NCBI GenBank assembly: GCA_041687435.1
Contig: JAWLBX010000007.1
Span: forward strand, 62,001 to 126,000
From: JACKII01 sp041687435
Lineage (GTDB): Bacteria > Pseudomonadota > Alphaproteobacteria > Bin95
Direction: 5' to 3'
DNA length: 64,000 nt
Shown: positions 45,861 through 53,485 of the stretch, one piece after another
Position numbering within the stretch: position 1 is the first letter of the stretch
Layout of the letters: every line of letters starts with the position of its first letter
Translations under genes and position numbers: made by a program
The notes under the pieces: generated by a model
The model's database searches: none
Told to the model about the DNA's origin: nothing
What the model saw: only the letters and a program-made list of their open reading frames with translations

Positions 45861-46802
45861 ATGTATGCCTATATCATCCGACGGATTCTCGCCACGATCC
45901 CGGTCATGGCTGTTGTGGCAGTGTTTGTGTTTCTGCTGCTCTACCTCACTCCGGGAGACCCGGCCGCAGTCATCGCCGGCGACTATGCCCGGCCAGAGGA
46001 TATCGCCCGCATACGCGAACAGCTGGGGCTGAACAGACCGCTTTACGTTCAATTCTTCACCTGGGTCGGCAACATTTTGTCCGGTGACCTGGGCATTTCG
46101 ATCTTCTCCAACCTGCCGGTCTCCAGGCTGATCGGGCAACGGCTTGAGCCGACCCTCGCTCTGGCAATCTGCACCACGATCTTCGCAATTGTCGTCGCCG
46201 TGCCGCTGGGCGTACTGGCGGCGTGGAAGGCCCATACCTGGGTGGATCGACTGGTGATGATCGTTGCGGTCACCGGCTTCAGCGTGCCGGTCTTCGTCAT
46301 CGGCTACATGCTGATGTGGGTGTTCTCGCTCAATCTCGGCTGGTTCCCGGTGCAGGGCTACAAACCGATCAGCGAGGGCATCGGGCCGTTCCTGTCCTCC
46401 ATCGCCCTGCCGACCCTGGCGCTCGGCATCGTCTATGTCGCACTGATCGCCCGCATGACCCGCGCCAGCGTCATGGAGGTGCTGACCGAGGACTATATAC
46501 GCACGGCCCGGGCCAAGGGCGCCTCCAACCGCTCGCTGCTGATGCGGCATGCGCTGAAAAACGCCTCTGTCCCGATCGTGACCATCATCGGCGTCGGCGT
46601 GGCGCTGCTAATCGGCGGTGTGGTGGTAACGGAAAGCGTGTTCAATATCCCCGGCCTTGGCCGCCTGACCATCGATGCTGTGCTGCGGCGCGATTACCCG
46701 ATTATTCAAGGCGTCATCCTGATTTTCAGCGGCATCTATGTGCTGGTGAACCTTTTGATTGACCTGTCCTATACCATGCTGGACCCGAGGATCCGCTACT
46801 GA
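45861..46802 (+). CDS. ABC transporter permease, DppB/OppB type
   Basis: A 313-residue inner-membrane permease. It begins MYAYIIRRILATIPVMAVV, with the family block LLYLTPGDPAA and the EAA loop (VLTEDYIRTARAKGASNRSL), which contacts an ATPase. About six spans are evident. Its TGA shares its A with the ATG of the second permease. It forms the membrane channel of the peptide-type importer. No ATPase gene follows. Confidence 0.93.
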   Translation: MYAYIIRRILATIPVMAVVAVFVFLLLYLTPGDPAAVIAGDYARPEDIARIREQLGLNRPLYVQFFTWVGNILSGDLGISIFSNLPVSRLIGQRLEPTLALAICTTIFAIVVAVPLGVLAAWKAHTWVDRLVMIVAVTGFSVPVFVIGYMLMWVFSLNLGWFPVQGYKPISEGIGPFLSSIALPTLALGIVYVALIARMTRASVMEVLTEDYIRTARAKGASNRSLLMRHALKNASVPIVTIIGVGVALLIGGVVVTESVFNIPGLGRLTIDAVLRRDYPIIQGVILIFSGIYVLVNLLIDLSYTMLDPRIRY

Positions 46803-47710
46803 TGACGGCTGTCACGGAAAGCGCCGCCGCAGCCGGCCTGCCGCCGCGCCCGCCCCTCGTCAAACGTATCGGCCGGCTGATCCGCCGCCATCCGACCGCG
46901 GTGGTGGGCCTGGTCATCCTGATCGCGATGAGCCTGCTGGCAATCTTTGCCTACTGGATCACGCCTGACCCGCTGCGCATCAACCCCATCGTCCGGCTGA
47001 AACCGCCGGGGTATGACGGGCCGCTTGGGAGTGTCGGGCCGTTCGGGACCGATTTTCTGGGCCGCGATCTGTTCGCCCGCGTCATCCATGGCGGCCAGAT
47101 TTCGCTGGTGGTCGGCCTTTCGGTCGCCGCCGTCGCGACGATCATCGGGCTGACCATCGGCCTTATGGCCGGCTATATCCGCTGGCTCGACGCCATTGTT
47201 ATGCGCATCATGGATGGGCTGATGGCCATTCCTGGCATTCTCGTCGCCATCGCCCTGGTGGCGCTGGCTGGAGCCAGCATTACCAATGTCATCATTGCCA
47301 TCACCATCCCGGAGGTGCCGCGCGTGGTGCGGCTCGTCCGCTCGGTCGTGCTCACCATCCGCGAAATGCCGTATATTGAGGCAGCGGTGGTCTCCGGCGT
47401 CAGCCTGCCGCGGATCATGATCAAACACCTGCTGCCGAACGCCGTCGCGCCGCTGATTGTGCAGGCGACCTATGTTTTCGCGTCCGCGGTGGTGTTCGAG
47501 GCGATCCTGAGCTTCCTTGGCGCCGGCACCCCACCGGAAATCCCGAGTTGGGGCAATATCATGGCGGAGGGCCGTACCTACTTCCAGATTGCACCGTGGA
47601 TCATTTTCTTCCCCGGGGCATTTCTGGCACTGACGGTGCTGGCGGTGAACATTCTGGGCGATGGCCTGCGCGACAGCCTGGACCCGCGCATCGCCAAGCG
47701 GATGCGGTGA
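46802..47710 (+). CDS. ABC transporter permease, DppC/OppC type
   Basis: A 302-residue second permease with the OppC N-terminal domain (RRHPTAVVGLVILIAM), GPFGTDFLGRDLFARVIHGG and the EAA loop around EMPYIEAAVVSGVSLPRIM. Start and stop overlap the neighbouring genes by one base each (TGATG), a sign of tight translational coupling. It pairs with the DppB-type permease. Confidence 0.93.
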   Translation: MTAVTESAAAAGLPPRPPLVKRIGRLIRRHPTAVVGLVILIAMSLLAIFAYWITPDPLRINPIVRLKPPGYDGPLGSVGPFGTDFLGRDLFARVIHGGQISLVVGLSVAAVATIIGLTIGLMAGYIRWLDAIVMRIMDGLMAIPGILVAIALVALAGASITNVIIAITIPEVPRVVRLVRSVVLTIREMPYIEAAVVSGVSLPRIMIKHLLPNAVAPLIVQATYVFASAVVFEAILSFLGAGTPPEIPSWGNIMAEGRTYFQIAPWIIFFPGAFLALTVLAVNILGDGLRDSLDPRIAKRMR

Positions 47711-48843
47711 TGACCGACGCACGCCCTCTCTCGCTCGCCGGTGGCGGTTTCGCCCTGGTTCGCAACCGGTTTGCCGCCAAGGAGCCAATTCCGGCCCCGC
47801 CGCATCTGCAACCGGCACACTTCGCCGCCGCGGCCGACGCCATTCGTGGCTGGGAGGGCTACGCACCCTCCCCGCTCTATACCCTCGGTTGGGCGGCAGA
47901 GGTGGCTGGCATTGGTGCTGTGTCCTATAAGGACGAGTCCACCCGCTTTGGCCTGCAAAGCTTCAAAGCGCTGGGCGGTGCCTACGCGGTCGGGCGGCAG
48001 GTGGCAGCCTGGCGCGCAACGGGCAAGGGTCCGGAAAGCCTGACGGTATGCTGCGCGTCCGACGGCAATCATGGCCGGTCTGTCGCGTGGGGCGCTCAAC
48101 GGTATGGCTGCAAGGCCGTTGTGTTCGTGCCGCAAGTGATGGCGCCGGCGCGGCGGGCAGCAATAGAAGATTTCGGCGCCCGTACCGTGACCGTCAGCGG
48201 TTATGACGAGGGGCTGAGAGAAGCAGCACGGCAGGCCGATGTGCACGGCTGGATCGTTGTTTCCGACACCTCCTACGAAGGCTATACGGAAATTCCGCAG
48301 GATGTCATGGCCGGCTATGGCCTGATTGCCGACGAAGCGGTCAGGCAGTGGGATGCTCCGCCAACGCATCTGTTCCTGCAGGCCGGAGTTGGCGGCATGG
48401 CGGCTGCGCTGACCTTGCGCTTTCAGCAACTCGGCATCTCCCCCCACTTGGTGGTGTGCGAGGCAGATGGTGCCGCCTGCTGGTATCGCAGCATAGCCAC
48501 GGGGGAATGGCAGGCGGTGGAAAGCCGCGGCACCATCCAGGCCGGCCTGGATTGCGGCGAGCCATCCACTTTGGCCTGGGACATGCTGCACCACCATGCA
48601 ATGGCAGCCTGCTCCGTCAGCGACAGGCGCGCCGAGGATGCGATGCGAAGGCTGGCGCACGGCACGCCCACCATCGCCGCCGGCGAATCCGCTGTTGCCG
48701 GGCTGGCCGGCCTGTTGGCCTCTGCATCCTCCAAAGCGGGGCGGGAGATGCTGGCGCTGGAGCGCTCCAGCCGGGTCTTCATCCTGGGCAGCGAGGGCCC
48801 GACCGATCCCGACGGCTATGCCAGGGCCTTTGCGGCGGCATAA
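47710..48843 (+). CDS. dpaL: Diaminopropionate ammonia-lyase
   Basis: A 377-residue fold-type II PLP enzyme that converts 2,3-diaminopropionate to pyruvate and two ammonia. The PLP lysine is Lys86 in STRFGLQSFKALGGAYAV, a segment close to that of known diaminopropionate ammonia-lyases; CASDGNHGRSVAWGA and the GVGGMAAAL cofactor loop also fit. It is coupled by TGATG to the peptide-importer permease, so the importer probably brings in a diaminopropionate-containing or related nitrogen source (inference). Confidence 0.88.
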   Translation: MTDARPLSLAGGGFALVRNRFAAKEPIPAPPHLQPAHFAAAADAIRGWEGYAPSPLYTLGWAAEVAGIGAVSYKDESTRFGLQSFKALGGAYAVGRQVAAWRATGKGPESLTVCCASDGNHGRSVAWGAQRYGCKAVVFVPQVMAPARRAAIEDFGARTVTVSGYDEGLREAARQADVHGWIVVSDTSYEGYTEIPQDVMAGYGLIADEAVRQWDAPPTHLFLQAGVGGMAAALTLRFQQLGISPHLVVCEADGAACWYRSIATGEWQAVESRGTIQAGLDCGEPSTLAWDMLHHHAMAACSVSDRRAEDAMRRLAHGTPTIAAGESAVAGLAGLLASASSKAGREMLALERSSRVFILGSEGPTDPDGYARAFAAA

Positions 48844-48924
48844 CTTGCGGCTTGCGGTCACACTGGGGCGTTGTTACCGTCCGTATCGGGAGGCAGGGGC
48901 GTTTCCCAATATAGGAGTGATGGT

Positions 48925-49212
48925 ATGCCCAGATATGTCATAGAACGCGCAATCCCCGAAGTTGGCACCTTCGAACGCGATCAGTTAAGGGATGCCGCCC
49001 AGGCATCCAACAGCGTGCTGGCTGCGATGAAGGCGGAAGGCAAAAACATCCAGTGGGAACATTCCTATGTGGCTGGCGACAAGACCTTCTGCATCTATAT
49101 CGCCGACAATGAGGGCTTGATTGCGGAGCACGCCGAACGCAGCGGATTTCCGGCAACCGTCGTCACTCCGGTCGGCAAGATGATCGACCCGGTGACCGCC
49201 GAAAGCAGTTGA
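48925..49212 (+). CDS. DUF4242 domain-containing protein
   Basis: A 95-residue small soluble protein beginning MPRYVIERAIPEVG, with IQWEHSYVAGDKTFCIYIA and SGFPATVV, all typical of DUF4242. The family (SCO4226-type) may bind nickel or act in small-molecule handling; its role is not established. AGGAG precedes the ATG. It is 81 bases after the ammonia-lyase and may be in the same transcript. Confidence 0.88.
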   Translation: MPRYVIERAIPEVGTFERDQLRDAAQASNSVLAAMKAEGKNIQWEHSYVAGDKTFCIYIADNEGLIAEHAERSGFPATVVTPVGKMIDPVTAESS

Positions 49213-49224
49213 ACCCAATCTCAC

Positions 49225-49256
49225 GCGGTCTCCATGCAGATTTTGCCGGAGACCGC
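49225..49256. terminator. Hairpin between convergent DUF4242 and methyltransferase genes
   Basis: GCGGTCTCC and GGAGACCGC form a perfect 9-bp stem with a 14-base loop, midway between the two stop codons. There is no clear T-run on either side; probably a bidirectional terminator. Confidence 0.55.
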
Positions 49257-49264
49257 CCCGGTTC

Positions 49265-50014
49265 CTACCGTTTCACCCCGATAACAACATCGTAAAAGAT
49301 TTCTGTTCCGTTCGAGCTTTTGCGGTGAAAGTGGGAGCCACGGTACTTTTGATCCAGCTTGCCGGTCGCAACCTTCTGATCGACCCAGCCGCAGAGTTCG
49401 ATACATTCCGGATCCGGGTCGTTCGGCTTGACGTGGAAGATGAACCAACCGCCGCGCACCAGCAGATCGAAGCTTTGCTCGAACCCGGCAAGCGGGATGT
49501 GGTTGCCCCATCCGGTGGCAGATGCCATCGCAACCACGTTGAATTCGGAGGCGTACAACGACGCCTCGGTCTGGGGCGACAGGTCGGTCAGATCATCCAC
49601 GTGATAGGCGTTGTAGAGCTCCGGCCGGTCCCGCTCTGCCGCCTCCGCTGCCTCCGGACAGATGTCGATAGCCTCGATGTGCGGGATATGCAGCGTATGG
49701 CGCAGTTCGTGACCAAAGGCGCCGCTTCCGGCCCCAAGCTCCAGGGCGCGCAGCCCGCCGCGGTCTACGCCCAGATCGGTCCAGACCTTGTCGATGGCCG
49801 CCGACATCTCGGTCGGTGTGCGGCAGGCGAGGTTGTGGTAAAGCGCAATGTCATACAGCCAGGGAATGCTGTAGAGCGTGGCGTAGTCGTGAATGTTGAA
49901 CCGCTTGCGCTCGCCGTCAATGGTTGCCCGGAAAAACTCATCCGATTGGCGGGTGGTTTCGGGTGCCTCGAATTCGACGTCGTAAAGCTTCGGGATGTAA
50001 TTATAAGCAGACAT
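49265..50014 (-). CDS. Class I SAM-dependent methyltransferase
   Basis: A 249-residue Rossmann-fold methyltransferase with motif I LELGAGSGAFGHEL (about residue 92) and acidic strand-2 end AIDICPEA. A preceding region (about residues 1-85) includes YSIPWLYDIALYHN. The C-terminal half carries GGWFIFHVKPNDPDPECIELC. The methyl acceptor is unknown. Its promoter must lie in 50015-50278, where no other gene is supported. Confidence 0.82.
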   Translation of the reverse strand: MSAYNYIPKLYDVEFEAPETTRQSDEFFRATIDGERKRFNIHDYATLYSIPWLYDIALYHNLACRTPTEMSAAIDKVWTDLGVDRGGLRALELGAGSGAFGHELRHTLHIPHIEAIDICPEAAEAAERDRPELYNAYHVDDLTDLSPQTEASLYASEFNVVAMASATGWGNHIPLAGFEQSFDLLVRGGWFIFHVKPNDPDPECIELCGWVDQKVATGKLDQKYRGSHFHRKSSNGTEIFYDVVIGVKR

Positions 50015-50278
50015 TGGGCTTCGTTCTGATCCTGCACGGTTCGAAGTGCCGACATTTGAGCCGGCCAGAAACGGTCTGCCATACGCCGCCAGGCTGTTGG
50101 CGTCGAGCGTAAATCGCGGACCATGACATTCATACGTTTGCCAGCACCAGCCGGATTAAGCCATATCAAAGCGGACCGCCGGCAAGCCAACCACCAATTG
50201 CGATCAGGACCGAAGGTCGGTTCCCGCGACGAAAACACTGGTATCCGTTGCCGACAATGCCAGAATTCACCCCCTGCC

Positions 50279-50316
50279 AAAAAAAATGGACCCCGCCGAT
50301 CATCGACGGGGTCCAT
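50279..50316 (-). terminator. Intrinsic terminator of the VWA protein gene
   Basis: Read leftward: a perfect 10-bp stem (ATGGACCCCG with its complement), an 11-base loop and a run of T's (the A-tract at 50279-50286 on the given strand). It is about 60 bases past the stop at 50378. A clear intrinsic terminator. Confidence 0.9.
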
Positions 50317-50377
50317 CCGCATCAGGAGCCGCTTGGGAACACCGCGTCTCCCGAATACGCGATTGGCAGGCTAGGCC

Positions 50378-51235
50378 TTAGGCCGTCCGGCGGCGGAAGA
50401 TCGCCACGCCGACAATGCCCATGCCCATCATCGCGATCACGGCCGGCTCCGAAACACGCGGCGGCTGGGTGATCACCTCATCCACCTTGATGTCGATGAA
50501 AGCTGCCGTGAAGGATTCTGCCGTCAAACCGCCAGCACGAAGCTGGTTGAGGTCCCATGCCGCGCCGCCGGTGGCCAGCGCAACATCGATATAGTCAACG
50601 ATGGTGCTGCCGGCTCCACTGACCGCAACACCGCCGGCGGATGTCGTGAAACCACCAAGGCCATCTGCGAGGTAGGCATCACCAGCGTTGTCAATGCCCA
50701 GAGCCGTATTGTTCAGGGCGTCCTCGAGGGACGCATTGACGACGGCGTTCAGGATGATGCCGTTGCTGATCAGAGTGGACTGGATCGACGCAGCGGTCAG
50801 CGCACCATTACCGTTGTCGCGATCTTCATCCGTTACCAGGATAAAATTAACCGCTTCGCTGGTCAGCGCATAGGTGCTGATCGCAAAATCAATGGCGCTG
50901 TAGCCGTCTTCAAAACTTCCGGTGGTCACCAGACTGCTGAGTGCGGTCGTGGCAGGTGCCAACCCGACCAAGCCACCGCTGAGGTCTCGGCCCAGGTTAC
51001 CCGCGCCACCGGCTCCGTATCCGACAACGCCATAATTCCGCGTGCCAACGCCTGCAGTGCCGAGAGCGGCATCGAGATCGTTGATCACGTTTTGCAGAAA
51101 CGCGTGTTCGCCACCCATGGACCCGGATTCATCGACGAGAAAGACCACGTCCGAGGATGCCGGTACGGCGTTGGCCGTGCCAACGGCAAAAAAGCTCGCC
51201 GCGGCTGCGGCAATAAGCACACCCTTAAATTTCAT
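50378..51235 (-). CDS. Secreted VWA-domain protein with PEP-CTERM-like C terminus
   Basis: A 285-residue exported protein. The signal peptide (residues 1-24, ending TANAV) is followed by a von Willebrand A domain with the MIDAS DESGSMGGEH and LVTDEDRDNG. The C terminus has SEPAVIAMMGMGIVGVAIF and an Arg-rich end (FRRRTA), the layout of a PEP-CTERM signal but with Ser in place of the first Pro. The protein is probably surface-located and may bind a partner through its metal site. It has its own terminator and an AT-rich upstream region. Confidence 0.88.
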   Translation of the reverse strand: MKFKGVLIAAAAASFFAVGTANAVPASSDVVFLVDESGSMGGEHAFLQNVINDLDAALGTAGVGTRNYGVVGYGAGGAGNLGRDLSGGLVGLAPATTALSSLVTTGSFEDGYSAIDFAISTYALTSEAVNFILVTDEDRDNGNGALTAASIQSTLISNGIILNAVVNASLEDALNNTALGIDNAGDAYLADGLGGFTTSAGGVAVSGAGSTIVDYIDVALATGGAAWDLNQLRAGGLTAESFTAAFIDIKVDEVITQPPRVSEPAVIAMMGMGIVGVAIFRRRTA

Positions 51236-51410
51236 TGTGCCTCACTCCTAACAACAGATCATCAGCGCAACATTGCGCTATCAATGTGTATGCAATTGGT
51301 ATGCTAATCTCGCACGGACGCATAAATTTTTCTGAATACTTCGTTAATTCAATATATTATACATAACCTCAGAATACCTCTTCCGTACCCCCTATGGATC
51401 GCTTCCTGTA

Positions 51411-51436
51411 AAAGTGTAAAATTTGTATTACACTTT
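51411..51436. promoter_or_regulatory. Inverted repeat in the divergent VWA / D-amino-acid promoter region
   Basis: AAAGTGTAA and TTACACTTT are perfect complements separated by an 8-base AT-rich spacer. The site lies 62 bases before the aldolase-like start and 176 bases from the VWA start, in an AT-rich 262-base divergent region. It looks like a dimeric-regulator operator; it lacks the T-run expected of a terminator. Confidence 0.5.
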
Positions 51437-51497
51437 AGCGCTGCCCGACTAAACTCCGACACTGAACAGTCACGACGTTATAAGGATACCCAGACCC

Positions 51498-52559
51498 ATG
51501 GTCAGCGCCGATGCTATTGATACCCCTGCCGTCGTGATCGACCTGCCGACGGTGGAGGCAAACCTCACCCGGTTTCAGTCCTATTGCAATACGCATGGGC
51601 TGGCGGCGCGCCCCCATATCAAAACCCACAAACTGCCGGACTTCGCCCATCGTCAGGTCGAACTCGGCGCCGCAGGCATCACCTGCCAGAAGATCGGCGA
51701 GGCAGAAGTCATGGTTGCGTCCGGCATCCGCGATGTGCTGCTGACCTACAACATTCTGGGCGCCGCCAAACTGGCCCGCCTGAAAAGGCTGGCGGAACAC
51801 TGCAAACTTTCCGTCGTGGCAGACAATGAGGTGGTGTTGCAGGGCCTGGCCGAGACCTTTGCCGGCGGCCCGCCGCTGACCGTATTGGTTGAATGCGATT
51901 CCGGCGGCGGCCGCTGTGGCGTACAGACGGCGGGCGACGCCGTCCGGCTCGCCCAATGGATTGACCGCGCCGACGGCCTGCGCTTCGGCGGCCTGATGAC
52001 CTACCCTCCGAAACGCCGGATCGAGGTGGTCCGCGACTGGCTTTCCGAAGCCATGCATACCTTCCAGCGCGCCGGCATTGCCTGCAAGGTGGTCTCCAGT
52101 GGCGGCACTCCGGACATCTGGCGCGCGCATGAGGTCAGTGCGGCGACCGAGCACCGGGCCGGCACCTATATCTACAACGATCGCATGATGGTCGACGCGG
52201 GCGCGGCCACGTGGGACGACTGCGCGTTGAGCGTGCTCACCACGGTTGTCAGCCGCCCGACCGACACCCGCGCGGTTCTCGATGCCGGCTCCAAGGCCCT
52301 TTCCAGCGACCTGGGTGGCCTGACCGGGCACGGGTATATCCGCGAATATGCCGGCGCGGTCATCCCCATGTTGAGCGAGGAACACGCAGTCGTCGATCTT
52401 TCTGCCTGCACCGGGGCGAAACCGGCGGTGGGCGAACGCGTGCATGTTGTGCCGAACCACGCCTGCGTCGTCTCCAACCTGTTCAACCAGGTCCACGGCA
52501 TCGCCGACGGCCGGATCGAACGCGTCTTTACGGTCGAAGCGCGGGGGCTGATGCAATGA
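51498..52559 (+). CDS. D-threonine aldolase / D-serine dehydratase-like PLP enzyme (DSD1 family)
   Basis: A 353-residue fold-type III PLP enzyme. The PLP lysine is Lys42 in RPHIKTHKLP, followed by ITCQKIGEAEVM, and the metal-binding His and Cys occur in PNHACVVSN. These are shared by D-threonine aldolase, D-3-hydroxyaspartate aldolase and eukaryotic-type D-serine dehydratase. The enzyme should cleave or dehydrate a D-beta-hydroxy amino acid. The next gene overlaps by 4 bases (ATGA) and encodes an N-carbamoyl-D-amino acid hydrolase, supporting D-amino acid metabolism. Confidence 0.9.
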   Translation: MVSADAIDTPAVVIDLPTVEANLTRFQSYCNTHGLAARPHIKTHKLPDFAHRQVELGAAGITCQKIGEAEVMVASGIRDVLLTYNILGAAKLARLKRLAEHCKLSVVADNEVVLQGLAETFAGGPPLTVLVECDSGGGRCGVQTAGDAVRLAQWIDRADGLRFGGLMTYPPKRRIEVVRDWLSEAMHTFQRAGIACKVVSSGGTPDIWRAHEVSAATEHRAGTYIYNDRMMVDAGAATWDDCALSVLTTVVSRPTDTRAVLDAGSKALSSDLGGLTGHGYIREYAGAVIPMLSEEHAVVDLSACTGAKPAVGERVHVVPNHACVVSNLFNQVHGIADGRIERVFTVEARGLMQ

Positions 52560-53470
52560 GCCGCCGCGTCCTCTACGTCGGCGCCGCCCAACTCGGCCCT
52601 ATCGCCCGCGACGAGCCGCGCGAACTGGTCGTCAGTCGTATGACCGCAATGCTGGAGGAAGCGCGTGCCCGCCGGGCGGATCTGGTGGTGTTTCCGGAAC
52701 TGGCGCTCACCACATTTTTCCCGCGCTGGTTTTTCGAGGATGAGGCCGACCTGCTACCGTTCTACGAACGCGAAATGCCGAACGCAGCGGTACAGCCGCT
52801 GTTCGACGCGGCAAAGGCGGCCGGGATCGGCTTTTACCTCGGCTATGCGGAACTGACACCAGAAGGCCGCCGCTTCAACACCTCGATCCTGGTGGACAAG
52901 GGCGGACAGATCGTCGGCAAGTACCGCAAGGTGCATCTGCCTGGTCATGCGGAACACGAGCCCTGGCGGCCATTCCAGCATCTCGAAAAGCGTTATTTCG
53001 AACCCGGCGATCTTGGCTTTCCCGTGTGGCAGACCATGGGCGGCACGATGGGCATGTGTCTCTGCAACGACCGGCGGTGGCCGGAGACCTACCGGGTGAT
53101 GGGGTTGCAGGGCGCCGAACTGATCTTGCTTGGCTACAATACGCCCACCACCTATGCGCCAGTACCGCAACACGACCATTTGCAGGGTTTCCACAATCAT
53201 CTGTCCATGCAGGCCGGCGCCTACCAGAACGGCGCCTTTGTGGTGGGCACTGCCAAGGCGGGGCTGGAGGAAGGCTGTATGCTGCTGGGCCAATCCTGCA
53301 TCATCGCGCCAACCGGGGAAATCATCGCCCAAACGGCAACGCTGGACGATGAACTGATCGTTGCCAGGTGCGACCTCGATCTCTGCAGGGAGATCAAAGA
53401 GCACGTCTTTAACTTCGCCCTGCACCGCCAGCCGCAGCATTACGGCATCATCAGCGCGCCGAAGTCATAG
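52556..53470 (+). CDS. N-carbamoyl-D-amino acid hydrolase (nitrilase superfamily)
   Basis: A 304-residue carbon-nitrogen hydrolase that releases D-amino acid, carbon dioxide and ammonia from N-carbamoyl-D-amino acids. The triad is Glu48 (VVFPELA), Lys125 (KYRKVHLPG) and Cys170 (CLCNDRRWPE). Length and the CNDRRWPE block closely match the Agrobacterium D-carbamoylase. It overlaps the preceding D-amino acid enzyme by ATGA, so the carbamoylase product may feed it. No hydantoinase gene is in the window. Confidence 0.92.
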   Translation: MSRRVLYVGAAQLGPIARDEPRELVVSRMTAMLEEARARRADLVVFPELALTTFFPRWFFEDEADLLPFYEREMPNAAVQPLFDAAKAAGIGFYLGYAELTPEGRRFNTSILVDKGGQIVGKYRKVHLPGHAEHEPWRPFQHLEKRYFEPGDLGFPVWQTMGGTMGMCLCNDRRWPETYRVMGLQGAELILLGYNTPTTYAPVPQHDHLQGFHNHLSMQAGAYQNGAFVVGTAKAGLEEGCMLLGQSCIIAPTGEIIAQTATLDDELIVARCDLDLCREIKEHVFNFALHRQPQHYGIISAPKS

Positions 53471-53485
53471 TATCCCGCGGAAAGG

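Noticed and set aside
50123..50374. Rightward 83-codon frame near the VWA gene terminator
   Set aside because: It runs through the terminator hairpin and the end of the gap; no plausible protein features.
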